This document shows, in pieces, positions 18,025 through 28,500 of a stretch of 64,000 nucleotides of DNA. Source of the stretch: Pseudomonas marginalis (GTDB taxonomy: Bacteria > Pseudomonadota > Gammaproteobacteria > Pseudomonadales > Pseudomonadaceae); contig NZ_FNSU01000003.1 in assembly GCF_900105325.1 (NCBI RefSeq), positions 620,001-684,000 on the forward strand, read 5' to 3'. The stretch's first letter is position 1. Every line of letters starts with the position of its first letter. Both the position numbers and the translations under genes were made by a program. The notes under the pieces are model-generated. The model was not told the DNA's origin, did no database searches, and saw only the letters and a program-made list of their open reading frames with translations.

Positions 18025-18930
18025 TCAGGCCAGGTTTTGTTCCGTCAGACGCTGAACTGCCAAACGGCGGTAGTGAGAGGGGGTCATCCCCTTGAGCTGC
18101 TGAAAGCGCCGGTTGAAGTTGGAAATATTGTTGAAACCCGACTCGAAACACACATCCGTCACGGCCTTGTCGCCATCGGCCAGAAGCTCGCAGGACTTGC
18201 TGATGCGCAGCCGATTTACAAACTCGATAAACGTGCGCCCGGTCGCCTGCTTGAACACCCGGGAAAAGTACGTCGGCTTCATCCCCAGGTGTTCCGCCAC
18301 TTCCTCCAGGGGCAACTCGCGCGCGTAGTGGGCGAAAATGTAGTCCACCGCGCGGTTGGTGCGGTCGATACTATGTTCATCCGCCAGTTGCGGCGTGGTC
18401 ACGCCGGACAGCAACTGGTAGTCCTCACAGCTACTCAACACTTCCAGCAGGATAAAGAAGTGCCCCAGGCGCGCCATGCCCCGGGCGTCTTCGATACGCT
18501 GCATCAGGGTCATGGCCTGGGCGATGGTTTTCTTGCAGCGAAACTCAATGCCGGACTGCGCGCGTTCCAGCATGGGCGTCAAGGTCTTGAGCTCGGCAAA
18601 AATATGGCTGCCCTGCTCGAACAGCTCATCGGTGAAGTTCACCAGCATGTCGCGCTTGGGCACCACTTCGTCTTCCTCCACCTGGCTGATCCAGTTGTGG
18701 GGCAGGTTGGGCCCCGTGAGGAACAGGCTCTCCGGATAGAAGTTGCCGATATAGTCGCCAATAAACACCTTGCCGGAACTGGCGACGATCAGGTGAAGCT
18801 CGTATTCCTTGTGGAAATGCCAGCGCACCAGCGGGCAGGGGAAACCATGCTGGCGATAGATGATGGACAGGCCGTTGTGATCGTCCATCAGCTCGTAGGA
18901 AGGGTCGGTGATTCGCGTTGCTCGGGTCAT
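18025..18930 (-). CDS. mtlR: AraC-family activator of the mannitol operon
   Basis: A 301-residue AraC/XylS-type regulator. The N-terminal part is cupin-like (WHFHKEYELHLIVASSG near residue 38). The C-terminal 100 residues hold two helix-turn-helix units with the family signature (LPLEEVAEHLGMKPTYFSRVF, then ISNFNRRFQQLKGMTPSHYRR). Length and sequence fit MtlR of fluorescent pseudomonads, which activates mtlE in response to mannitol, sorbitol or arabitol. Elsewhere mtlR lies next to mtlE; here about 13.5 kb containing two giant genes separates them. Confidence 0.88.
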   Translation of the reverse strand: MTRATRITDPSYELMDDHNGLSIIYRQHGFPCPLVRWHFHKEYELHLIVASSGKVFIGDYIGNFYPESLFLTGPNLPHNWISQVEEDEVVPKRDMLVNFTDELFEQGSHIFAELKTLTPMLERAQSGIEFRCKKTIAQAMTLMQRIEDARGMARLGHFFILLEVLSSCEDYQLLSGVTTPQLADEHSIDRTNRAVDYIFAHYARELPLEEVAEHLGMKPTYFSRVFKQATGRTFIEFVNRLRISKSCELLADGDKAVTDVCFESGFNNISNFNRRFQQLKGMTPSHYRRLAVQRLTEQNLA

Positions 18931-19002
18931 GCTGCCGTCGCTTTATTGTGGTTGCTGCTTGGGATAATGCCCCCTCGCGCACGACCTCGCCAGCGCCGCG
19001 GT

Positions 19003-20292
19003 TTACAGGCTACGGTTTTTCGCCTCGATCCACTGGGACATGTACTGCGTACTTTTATGCGCATGGTGGCGCAGCATGCTGCCGGTGAAGTTGCTGCGGC
19101 GATGGGCGGCGAGGTGGCTGCGGCAGTGTTGCAGGCACTCCACCAGTGCAGGCCCGTGGACAGTGCGGTCATAACGGCCGGCAATCAGTTGGCGCCCATC
19201 CTGCTGGGCCTGGGTCCAGCGTTCGCGATCCTGATAAAGCGCCACGGCCGCCGCCGCCAGGGCTTCGGCGCATTGCTCGATGGCGCCGGGCCATGGCCGC
19301 TCATCGCCCATGGCCTCCGCGCCGATGGGGGTAGTGATGTTGGGCGTGCCGCACAGCATCGCATCGGCCAGCTTGCCCTTGATACCCGCGCCAAAGCGCA
19401 GGGGCGCGAGGCAGATGCGCGCGGCGCTCATCACTTGCAGGGCATCTTCGGCCCAGTTCATCACATGAAAGCCCTGCGCCGGGTTGTGCAGGGCGGTGGC
19501 CTTGGGCGGGGTGTAGGCGCCGTAGATATGCAGCTGGGCGCCCGGCAATTGCTGGCGAATTATTGGCCAGACGCTGTTCTTCATCCACAGTACGGCGTCC
19601 CAGTTCGGCGCATGGCGGAAGTTACCGATGCTGAGGAAGTGCGCACGCTCTTCGAACGGTACGAAGGCCTCGGTTGGCGGCGTCATCATCAGCGGGCACC
19701 AGTGGAGCAGGGCGGCGGGTAGCTTGAATTGTTCGGTGAGCAGGCGGATTTCCACGTCGGAGATCATCAGGCTGATGTCGCAGCGATAAATCGCGGCGAT
19801 TTCGCGCTTGGCCAGGTCGGTGTCGGCCATCAGTTGGAACGCCTGCTCCAGGGCCGGGGCGAACAGCGCGCTGAAGTCGTCGCTGCCCGGGTGGGCCTTG
19901 AGGTGCGCCTTGAGGCGCCGCTGACGGGCGTCGCGCAGGCTTTGCAGGTCGGAGGTTTCCAGCACGCGCAGGGCGTCGGGGCAACACTTCTCCACGCGCC
20001 AGCCAAACTGTTCTTCCATCATGAACCGGTCGAACAGCACGATATCCGGAGCCAACTCGCGGACAAAGTCGTCAAAGCTGCTGCTATTGAGCTCGATCGC
20101 GCATTCGGCGATGCCCAGCGCCAGCAGGTCGGCCTTGTGCTCGCCCAGTGCTGCCGGGCTGCTGAAGGTAATATCCCAACCTTGTGTAAGAAAAGTTTCA
20201 AGGATCTGCATCATATGCCCGCCCGCGGCCGAGGAACGGGGCTCCGGCCAGACATAACCAATGACCAGGACTTTGGTGGCGGGCTGATTCAT
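19003..20292 (-). CDS. Glycosyltransferase, GT4-like (group 1)
   Basis: About 429 residues from MNQPATKVLVIGYVWPEP at 20292. The frame stays open a further 594 nt into the opposite strand of tpx, but that extension is an antisense shadow. The N-terminal Rossmann half has GGHMMQILETF. The C-terminal half has RICLAPLRFGAGIKGKLADA and PNITTPIGAEAMG, the nucleotide-sugar binding region of GT-B group 1 transferases. No membrane segment is seen. Acceptor and sugar are unknown. It lies 72 bp upstream of mtlR on the same strand, with no evident functional link. Confidence 0.8.
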   Translation of the reverse strand: MNQPATKVLVIGYVWPEPRSSAAGGHMMQILETFLTQGWDITFSSPAALGEHKADLLALGIAECAIELNSSSFDDFVRELAPDIVLFDRFMMEEQFGWRVEKCCPDALRVLETSDLQSLRDARQRRLKAHLKAHPGSDDFSALFAPALEQAFQLMADTDLAKREIAAIYRCDISLMISDVEIRLLTEQFKLPAALLHWCPLMMTPPTEAFVPFEERAHFLSIGNFRHAPNWDAVLWMKNSVWPIIRQQLPGAQLHIYGAYTPPKATALHNPAQGFHVMNWAEDALQVMSAARICLAPLRFGAGIKGKLADAMLCGTPNITTPIGAEAMGDERPWPGAIEQCAEALAAAAVALYQDRERWTQAQQDGRQLIAGRYDRTVHGPALVECLQHCRSHLAAHRRSNFTGSMLRHHAHKSTQYMSQWIEAKNRSL

Positions 20293-20451
20293 TAGAAACG
20301 GTTTCCTTGGAGGGCAGGCGCAAAGCGCGCAATTAAACCACAACCGCGTGGCATGACAATTTGTGTCTGGCGGTAGGTAGCCACGGTACTTTGTGGTTAA
20401 CTTCCGCCTCTCGAATTCGTTTAACCAAAACCCAGCATAAGGATTCTGTTC

Positions 20452-20952
20452 ATGGCTCAAGTCACTCTTCGCGGTAACCCTGTCCAGGTTGAAGGCGAAT
20501 TGCCGAAAGTCGGCTCTGAAGCAGCAGACTTCACCCTGACCGCCGGCGATCTGTCGGATGCAACCCTGGCTACCTTTGCCGGCAAGCGCAAAGTGCTGAA
20601 TATCTTCCCAAGCGTCGACACCCCGACCTGCGCCACGTCGGTACGCAAGTTCAACGCCCAGGCCAACGAGCTGAACAACGCCGTCGTACTGTGCATCTCC
20701 ACCGACCTGCCATTCGCCCAGGCGCGTTTCTGCGGCGCCGAAGGCCTGGAAAACGTGAAGAACCTGTCGGACTTCCGTGACCCTGGTTTTGCCGTCGATT
20801 ACGGCGTAGCGATTACCGATGGCCCGCTCAAGGGCCTGACCGCCCGTGCGGTCGTGGTGCTGGACGAAAATAACACCGTGCTGCACAGCGAACTGGTTTC
20901 GGAAATCGGCCAGGAGCCGAACTACGAAGCGGCCCTGGCTGTTTTGAAGTAA
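20452..20952 (+). CDS. tpx: Thiol peroxidase
   Basis: A 166-residue atypical 2-Cys peroxiredoxin that reduces organic hydroperoxides using thioredoxin. The peroxidatic Cys is in PSVDTPTCATSVRKF near residue 61 and the resolving Cys in ARFCGAEGLE near residue 95. Length is standard for Tpx. AAGGA lies about 10 nt before the ATG. It is monocistronic, divergent from the glycosyltransferase gene and followed by a strong terminator. Confidence 0.97.
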   Translation: MAQVTLRGNPVQVEGELPKVGSEAADFTLTAGDLSDATLATFAGKRKVLNIFPSVDTPTCATSVRKFNAQANELNNAVVLCISTDLPFAQARFCGAEGLENVKNLSDFRDPGFAVDYGVAITDGPLKGLTARAVVVLDENNTVLHSELVSEIGQEPNYEAALAVLK

Positions 20953-21012
20953 CTGTTGCGGCGCGTTGGCGCGTTACTGTCGTTTTGCAGTAACACCCGT
21001 AAGACATGATTG

Positions 21013-21043
21013 CGGCCTGGCCTAGTCCAGGCCGTTTTTATTT
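21013..21043 (+). terminator. Rho-independent terminator of tpx
   Basis: CGGCCTGG-CCTAGT-CCAGGCCG forms an 8-bp GC-rich stem with a 6-nt loop and is followed by TTTTTATTT. It lies 60 bp after the tpx stop. Confidence 0.9.
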
Positions 21044-21192
21044 GTGGCTCAGACGTTTAGCGAAATAGCCCACAGACTAAGCCGCAGAAGTTAAAAGTTG
21101 TAAGCCCAAGGTAAATAGCCGGTAAAGGCGCTTTTCTTAACGCGCTCCAGTGCTTATCTTTCAGCCTCCCGAAGAAGAAGCTCTCGCGCCCA

Positions 21193-22491
21193 ATGGTTGA
21201 TCACTCCATGCAATCCTCCCCCCGCAACTCCCGCCGCTGGCTGTTCGGCCTGCTCGTGCTGCTGGTTATCGCCGGCCTGTGCTGGAAATTCTGGCCAGGC
21301 GGCGCCGCCCACAAAGACGCACCGGCCGGGCATACCGGTAAAACCGGCATGGCGCGCCCGGGGTTCGGCGGGTCCACCGGCCCGGTGCCGGTGCGTGTAG
21401 CGCCAGCGGTGCTGGGGGAGTTCCCGGTGTACTACAAGGCCTTGGGCACGGTCACCGCGCTCAATACCATCAATGTGCGCAGCAGGGTGGGTGGCGAGCT
21501 GGTCAAGATCGCCTTTGAAGAAGGGCAGATGGTCAAGGCCGGCGACCTGCTGGCCGAGATCGACCCGCGCAGCTACCAGAATGCCTTGCTCCAGGCCCAG
21601 GGCACGCTGATGCAGAACCAGGCCCAGTTGAAAAACGCCCAGGTCGACGTGCAGCGTTATCGCGACCTGTACACCCAGGACAGTATCGCCAAGCAGACCC
21701 TGGACACCGCCGAAGCGCTGGTCCTGCAATACCAGGGCACGGTCAAGACCAACCAGGGCGCGGTGGACGACGCCAAGCTCAACCTCGAGTTCACCAAGAT
21801 CCGCGCGCCTATCAGTGGTCGCGTCGGCTTGCGCCAGGTCGATGTGGGCAACCTGGTGGCGGCCAACGACACCACCTTCCTCGCGGTGATCACCCAGACC
21901 CAACCGATCAGCGTGGCCTTCACCCTGCCGGAAAACACCCTGGAAACCGTGCTCGCCCGTTATCACGCCGGCAACAAGCTGCCCGTGGAAGCCTGGGACC
22001 GTGGCGACGTCAAGCGGCAGGCCACTGGTGTGCTGCAAAGCCTGGACAACCAGATCGACGTCACCACCGGCACCCTGAAATTCAAGGCGCGTTTCGATAA
22101 CAAGGACCAGGCGCTGTTCCCCAACCAGTTCGTCAACGTGCATTTGCTCGCCGATACCTTGCACAACGTGGTGCTGGCGCCGTCCGCCGCGATTCAGTTC
22201 GGCAACACCGGCACCTTTGTCTACAAGCTCGATGGCGACAAGAAGGTCAAGGTCCAGTCGCTGGTGGTGGGTGACACCGATGGCGACAACACTGTGATCA
22301 AGGAAGGCCTGGTCGCCGGCGACCGTGTGGTGCTGGAAGGCACCGACCGCCTCAAGGACGGCAGCGAGATCGAAGTGGTCAACGACAGCAGCGAAGTGCC
22401 GACGACGCCCACCGAACACCTGCAAGGCAAGCCGGCGGCTAAAGGGGAGACCGGCACCACCGCCGGCAAGGCGCAAAAGGTCGGTTCATGA
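21193..22491 (+). CDS. muxA: RND efflux periplasmic adaptor (MdtA/MuxA-like)
   Basis: A 432-residue membrane-fusion protein with an N-terminal membrane anchor (WLFGLLVLLVIAGLCWKF). It has a split lipoyl domain (VRSRVGGELVKIAFEEGQMV and later IRAPISGRVGLRQVDVG), an alpha-helical hairpin between these, and a C-terminal barrel. It bridges inner-membrane RND pumps to the outer-membrane channel. An alternative ATG lies at 21208. It is the first gene of a four-gene operon with 4-bp stop/start overlaps. Two RND subunits in series match MdtABC and Pseudomonas MuxABC-OpmB. Confidence 0.9.
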   Translation: MVDHSMQSSPRNSRRWLFGLLVLLVIAGLCWKFWPGGAAHKDAPAGHTGKTGMARPGFGGSTGPVPVRVAPAVLGEFPVYYKALGTVTALNTINVRSRVGGELVKIAFEEGQMVKAGDLLAEIDPRSYQNALLQAQGTLMQNQAQLKNAQVDVQRYRDLYTQDSIAKQTLDTAEALVLQYQGTVKTNQGAVDDAKLNLEFTKIRAPISGRVGLRQVDVGNLVAANDTTFLAVITQTQPISVAFTLPENTLETVLARYHAGNKLPVEAWDRGDVKRQATGVLQSLDNQIDVTTGTLKFKARFDNKDQALFPNQFVNVHLLADTLHNVVLAPSAAIQFGNTGTFVYKLDGDKKVKVQSLVVGDTDGDNTVIKEGLVAGDRVVLEGTDRLKDGSEIEVVNDSSEVPTTPTEHLQGKPAAKGETGTTAGKAQKVGS

Positions 22492-25400
22492 ACCTGTCGC
22501 GACTGTTTATCCTTCGTCCGGTCGCCACCACGCTGAGCATGCTGGCGATTGTTTTGGCCGGCATTATTTCCTACCGCTTGTTGCCGGTCTCGGCGCTGCC
22601 TCAGGTGGATTACCCGACCATCCGGGTGATGACCCTGTACCCCGGTGCCAGCCCCGATGTGATGACCAGCGCGGTCACCGCGCCCCTTGAGCGCCAGTTC
22701 GGGCAGATGCCCGGCCTGACCCAGATGGCGTCCACCAGTTCCGGCGGCGCCTCGGTGCTGACCCTGCGTTTCAACCTCGACATCAATATGGATGTCGCCG
22801 AGCAACAGGTGCAGGCTGCGATCAACGCCGCCACCAACCTGCTGCCCAAGGATTTGCCGGCACCGCCGGTGTACAACAAGGTCAACCCGGCGGATACCCC
22901 GGTGCTGACCCTGGCCATTACCTCCAAGACCATGCTGCTGCCCAAGCTCAATGACCTGGTCGACACACGCATGGCGCAGAAGATCGCGCAGATCAGCGGC
23001 GTCGGCATGGTCAGCATCGCCGGTGGCCAGCGCCAGGCCGTGCGCATCAAGGTCAACCCCGAAGCCCTGGCGGCCAACGGCTTGAACCTCTCCGATGTGC
23101 GCACCCTGATCGCCGCGTCCAACGTCAACCAGCCCAAAGGCAACTTCGACGGCCCCACGCGGGTGTCGATGCTCGATGCCAACGACCAGTTGGTGTCGCC
23201 CCAGCAATACGCCGAGCTGATCCTGGCCTACAACAATGGCGCGCCTCTGCGCCTCAAGGATGTGGCGCAGATCGTCGACGGCGCCGAAAACGAACGCCTT
23301 GCCGCCTGGGCCAATGAAAACCAGGCCGTACTCCTCAATATCCAGCGCCAACCGGGCGCCAACGTGATCGAGGTGGTCGACCGCATCAAGGCGCTGCTGC
23401 CGAGCATCACCGACAACCTGCCGGCCGGCCTCGACGTGACGGTGCTGACCGATCGCACCCAGACCATCCGCGCCTCGGTCACCGATGTGCAGCACGAATT
23501 GCTGATCGCCATTGCCCTGGTGGTGATGGTGACGTTCCTGTTCCTGCGGCGGGTCAGCGCCACGATCATCCCGTCGATTGCCGTGCCGCTGTCGCTGGTG
23601 GGCACCTTCGGGGTGATGTACCTGGCCGGGTTCTCCATCAATAACCTGACGCTGATGGCCCTGACCATTGCCACCGGTTTCGTGGTGGACGATGCCATCG
23701 TGATGCTGGAGAACATTTCCCGCTATATCGAGGAAGGCGAGACGCCGCTGGCCGCCGCGCTCAAGGGCGCCAGGCAGATCGGCTTCACCCTGATCTCCCT
23801 GACCCTGTCACTGATCGCCGTATTGATCCCGCTGCTGTTCATGGCTGATGTGGTGGGACGGCTGTTCCGCGAATTTGCCATCACCCTGGCGGTGGCGATC
23901 CTTATTTCCCTGGTGGTGTCCCTCACGCTCACGCCGATGATGTGCGCGCGTTTGCTCAAGCGCGAGCCCAAGGAAGAAGAGCAGAGCCGTTTCTACAAGG
24001 CCAGCGGCGCCTGGATCGACTGGCTGATCGAAGCCTACGGGCGCAAGTTGCAATGGGTGCTCAGGCACCAGCCGCTGACCCTGCTGGTGGCCATCGCGAC
24101 CCTGGGCCTGACCGTGGTGCTGTACCTGGTGGTGCCCAAGGGCTTTTTCCCGGTGCAGGACACCGGGGTGATCCAGGGTATTTCCGAAGCGCCGCAGTCG
24201 ATTTCATTCGCCGCCATGAGCCAGCGCCAGCAGGAACTGGCGCAGATCATTCTCACCGACCCGGCGGTGGAAAGCCTGTCGTCCTATATCGGCGTGGATG
24301 GCGATAACGCCACCCTCAACAGCGGCCGCTTGCTGATCAACCTCAAGCCCCACGGCCAGCGCGACTTGAGCGCGGCCCAGGTGATCACGCGCCTGCAACC
24401 GCAAATCGACAAGCTGGTGGGAATCCGCCTGTTCATGCAGCCGGTGCAGGACCTGACCATCGAAGACCGTGTCAGCCGCACCCAGTACCAGTTCAGCATG
24501 TCCTCGCCGGACGCCGACCTGCTGGCCCTGTGGAGCGGCAAGCTGGTGCACGCACTGAGCCAGATGCCGGAGCTCACAGACGTCGCCAGCGACCTGCAGG
24601 ACAAGGGGCTGCAGGTGTACCTGGTGATCGACCGCGATGCGGCCTCGCGCCTGGGCGTCAGTGTGTCGACCATCACCGATGCTCTGTATGACGCGTTCGG
24701 CCAGCGGCAGATTTCCACCATCTACACCCAGGCCAGCCAGTACCGCGTGGTCTTGCAGGCCCAGTCGGGGGAAACCCTGGGCCCGGCGGCGCTGAACCAG
24801 ATCCATGTGAAGACCACCGACGGCGGCCAGGTGCGCCTGTCCAGCCTCGCCCATGTGGAACAGCGCCAGGCGCAGTTGGCGATTGCGCACATCGGCCAGT
24901 TCCCGGCGGTCATGATGTCGTTCAACCTGGCCCCCGGCGTTGCCCTGGGCAAAGGCGTGGAGCTGATCAACCAGGCGCAGAAGGACATCGGCATGCCGGT
25001 GGGCGTGCAGACCCAGTTCCAGGGCGCTGCCCAGGCATTCGAAGCGTCGCTGTCGAGCACCTTGCTGCTGATCCTGGCAGCGGTGGTCACCATGTACATC
25101 GTGCTGGGCGTGCTCTACGAGAGCTATATCCACCCGATCACCATTCTCTCGACCTTGCCGTCGGCGGCAGTGGGGGCCTTGCTGGCCTTGCTGCTCAGCG
25201 GCAATGACCTGGGCATGATCGCGATCATCGGCATCATTTTGCTGATCGGTATCGTCAAGAAGAACGCGATCATGATGATCGACTTCGCCCTCGACGCCGA
25301 ACGCAACCAGGGCCTGGACCCGCAGACCGCGATCTACCAGGCGGCGCTGCTGCGCTTCCGGCCGATCCTGATGACTACCCTGGCCGCCCTGTTCGGTGCA

Positions 25401-25589
25401 GTGCCGTTGATGCTCGCTACCGGCTCCGGTGCCGAACTGCGCCAGCCCCTGGGCCTGGTGATGGTCGGCGGCCTGCTGGTGAGCCAGGTGTTGACGCTGT
25501 TCACCACGCCGGTGATCTACCTGTATTTCGATCGCCTCGGCCGCCGCTGGCGCAAAGAGCCGCAAAGCCTGGAGCCGGTTGAGTCATGA
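22488..25589 (+). CDS. muxB: RND multidrug efflux pump subunit B (MdtB/MuxB-like)
   Basis: A 1033-residue HAE-1 family RND transporter with 12 expected membrane segments and two large periplasmic loops. The proton-relay Asp pair is visible in GFVVDDAIVMLENISR near residue 405. The N-terminus LFILRPVATTLSMLAIV is typical. The start overlaps the muxA stop in ATGA. It should form a heterotrimer with the next gene product and export drugs from periplasm and inner membrane. Confidence 0.93.
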   Translation: MNLSRLFILRPVATTLSMLAIVLAGIISYRLLPVSALPQVDYPTIRVMTLYPGASPDVMTSAVTAPLERQFGQMPGLTQMASTSSGGASVLTLRFNLDINMDVAEQQVQAAINAATNLLPKDLPAPPVYNKVNPADTPVLTLAITSKTMLLPKLNDLVDTRMAQKIAQISGVGMVSIAGGQRQAVRIKVNPEALAANGLNLSDVRTLIAASNVNQPKGNFDGPTRVSMLDANDQLVSPQQYAELILAYNNGAPLRLKDVAQIVDGAENERLAAWANENQAVLLNIQRQPGANVIEVVDRIKALLPSITDNLPAGLDVTVLTDRTQTIRASVTDVQHELLIAIALVVMVTFLFLRRVSATIIPSIAVPLSLVGTFGVMYLAGFSINNLTLMALTIATGFVVDDAIVMLENISRYIEEGETPLAAALKGARQIGFTLISLTLSLIAVLIPLLFMADVVGRLFREFAITLAVAILISLVVSLTLTPMMCARLLKREPKEEEQSRFYKASGAWIDWLIEAYGRKLQWVLRHQPLTLLVAIATLGLTVVLYLVVPKGFFPVQDTGVIQGISEAPQSISFAAMSQRQQELAQIILTDPAVESLSSYIGVDGDNATLNSGRLLINLKPHGQRDLSAAQVITRLQPQIDKLVGIRLFMQPVQDLTIEDRVSRTQYQFSMSSPDADLLALWSGKLVHALSQMPELTDVASDLQDKGLQVYLVIDRDAASRLGVSVSTITDALYDAFGQRQISTIYTQASQYRVVLQAQSGETLGPAALNQIHVKTTDGGQVRLSSLAHVEQRQAQLAIAHIGQFPAVMMSFNLAPGVALGKGVELINQAQKDIGMPVGVQTQFQGAAQAFEASLSSTLLLILAAVVTMYIVLGVLYESYIHPITILSTLPSAAVGALLALLLSGNDLGMIAIIGIILLIGIVKKNAIMMIDFALDAERNQGLDPQTAIYQAALLRFRPILMTTLAALFGAVPLMLATGSGAELRQPLGLVMVGGLLVSQVLTLFTTPVIYLYFDRLGRRWRKEPQSLEPVES

Positions 25590-28500
25590 ACCTGTCCGGA
25601 CCTTTCATTCGCCGGCCGGTAGCGACCCTGCTGCTGAGCCTGGCGATCATGTTGCTGGGCGGGGTCAGCTTCAACCTGCTGCCGGTGTCGCCGCTGCCAC
25701 AGATCGATTTCCCGGTGATCGTGGTCTCGGCCAGCCTGCCCGGCGCCAGCCCCGAGGTGATGGCCTCCACGGTGGCCACGCCGCTGGAGCGTTCCTTCGG
25801 CGCGATTGCCGGCATCACCACCATGAGCAGTTCGTCGAGCCAGGGCTCCACCCGGGTGATCCTGGCGTTCGACTCCGACCGTGATATCAACGGCGCCGCG
25901 CGGGAAGTGCAGGCGGCGATCAACGCTTCGCGCAACCTGCTGCCCAGCGGCATGCGCAGCATGCCCACCTACAAGAAGATCAACCCGTCCCAGGCGCCGA
26001 TCATGGTGCTGTCGCTGACCTCGGACGTGTTGCAGAAGGGCCAGCTGTACGACCTGGCCTCGACCATCCTCTCCCAAAGCCTGTCCCAGGTGCCGGGGGT
26101 GGGCGAAGTGCAGATCGGCGGCAGCTCCCTGCCGGCGGTGCGTATCGAGCTGGAACCCAAGGCCCTCGACCAGTACGGCGTGGCCCTGGACGACGTGCGC
26201 AACACCATCGCCAATGCCAACCAGCGTCGGCCCAAGGGCTCCCTGGAAGACGGCGAGCGCAACTGGCAGATCCAGGCCAACGACCAGCTGGAAAAGGCCA
26301 AGGATTACGAGCCGCTGCTGATTCGCTACCAGGACGGCGCCGCCCTGCGCCTCAAGGATGTGGCGAAGATCAGCGACGGCGTGGAGGACCGCTACAACAG
26401 TGGCTTCTTCAACAATGATTCGGCGGTGCTGCTGGTGATCAACCGCCAGTCCGGCGCCAACATCATCGAGACCGTCAGGCAGATCAAGGCGCAACTGCCG
26501 GCGTTGCAGGCGGTGCTGCCGTCCAGCGTCAAGCTCAGCCTGGCCATGGACCGCTCGCCGGTGATCACCGCGACCCTGCATGAAGCCGAGATGACCCTGC
26601 TGATTGCGGTGGGGCTGGTGATCCTGGTGGTGTACCTGTTCCTCGGCAACTTCCGCGCCTCGCTGATTCCAACCCTGGCGGTGCCGGTGTCGCTGGTGGG
26701 CACGTTCGCGATCATGTACCTGTACGGGTTCTCACTGAACAACTTCTCGCTGATGGCGCTGATCCTGGCCACCGGCCTGGTGGTGGACGATGCCATTGTG
26801 GTGCTGGAGAACATTTCCCGGCATATCGACGCGGGCGTGCCACCGATGAAGGCCGCCTACCTGGGTGCCGAGGAAGTCGGGTTTACCTTGCTGTCGATGA
26901 ACGTATCGCTGGTGGCGGTGTTCCTCTCGATCCTGTTCATGGGCGGGATCGTCACCAACTTGTTCCGCGAGTTTTCCATCACCTTGTCGGCGGCGATCAT
27001 CGTTTCGCTGATCGTGTCGCTGACGTTGACGCCGATGCTCTGCGCCCGTTGGCTCAAGCCCCACGTGAAAGGGCAGATGACCGGCCTGCAGCGCTGGAGC
27101 CAGAAGATCAACGACCGCATGGTGGCCGGCTACGCCACCAGCCTGGACTGGGTGCTGCGCCATCGCCGCCTGACCTTGCTCAGCCTGCTGCTGACCATTG
27201 GCGTGAACGTGGCGCTGTACGTGGTGGTCCCGAAGACCTTTATGCCGCAACAGGACACCGGCCAATTGATCGGCTTTGTGCGCGGGGACGACGGCCTGTC
27301 GTTCAGCGTCATGCAGCCGAAGATGGAAATCTTCCGCAAGGCGGTGCTCAACGACCCAGCGGTGCTCAGCGTGGCCGGCTTTATCGGCGGCAACAACGGT
27401 ACCAACAACGCGGTGATGCTGGTCCGCCTCAAGCCCATCAGCGAACGCAAGGTGTCCGCCCAGGCGGTGATCGAGCGCCTGCGCAAGGATGTACCGCTGG
27501 TGCCGGGCGGGCGCCTGTTCCTGATGGCCGACCAGGACCTGCAATTCGGCGGCAGCCGTGACCAGACCAGCGCGCAGTATTCCTACATCCTGCAAAGCGG
27601 CGACCTGGCCGCGCTGCGCCTGTGGTACCCGAAAGTGGTTGCGGCGCTGCGTGAGCTGCCGGAACTGACCGCCATTGACGCCCGTGAAGGGCGCGGCGCG
27701 GCCCAGGTCACGCTGATTGTCGACCGTGACCAGGCCAAGCGCCTGGGCATCGACATGGACATGGTCACCGCGGTGCTCAACAACGCCTACAGCCAGCGGC
27801 AGATTTCCACCATCTACGACAGCCTCAACCAGTACCAGGTGGTGATGGAGGTCAACCCCAAATACGCCCAGGACCCGATCACCCTCAACCAGATGCAGGT
27901 GATCACCTCCAGCGGCGCGCGGGTGCCGTTGTCGACCATTGCCCATTACGAGAACAGCCTGGCGGACGACCGCGTCAGCCACGAAGGCCAGTTCGCCTCG
28001 GAAAACATCGCCTTCGACATGGCCCCCGGGGTCACGGTGGAGCAGGGCACGGCGGCCATCGAGCGGGCGATTGCCAAGGTCGGCCTGCCGGAAGATGTGA
28101 TCGCCAAGATGGCCGGCACTGCCGATGCCTTTGCGGCCACGCAGAAGGGCCAGCCGTTCATGATCCTCGGCGCGCTGGTGGCGGTGTACCTGGTGCTGGG
28201 CATTCTGTATGAGAGCTACATTCATCCGCTGACGATCCTCTCGACCCTGCCGTCGGCCGGCGTCGGCGCGATGCTTGCCATCTACCTGACGGGAGGGGAG
28301 TTCAGCCTGATTTCCCTGCTCGGCCTGTTCCTGTTGATCGGGGTGGTGAAGAAGAACGCGATCCTGATGATCGACCTGGCGTTGCAGCTGGAACGCAACG
28401 ATGGGCTAGGCCCGCTGGAATCGATTCGCAGCGCCTGCCTGTTGCGTCTGCGGCCGATCCTGATGACCACCCTGGCGGCCATCCTCGGCGCCTTGCCATT

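Noticed and set aside
20293..20886. 594-nt upstream extension of the glycosyltransferase frame
   Set aside because: It runs antisense through tpx. A normal glycosyltransferase start lies at 20292 with the expected N-terminal Rossmann strand.
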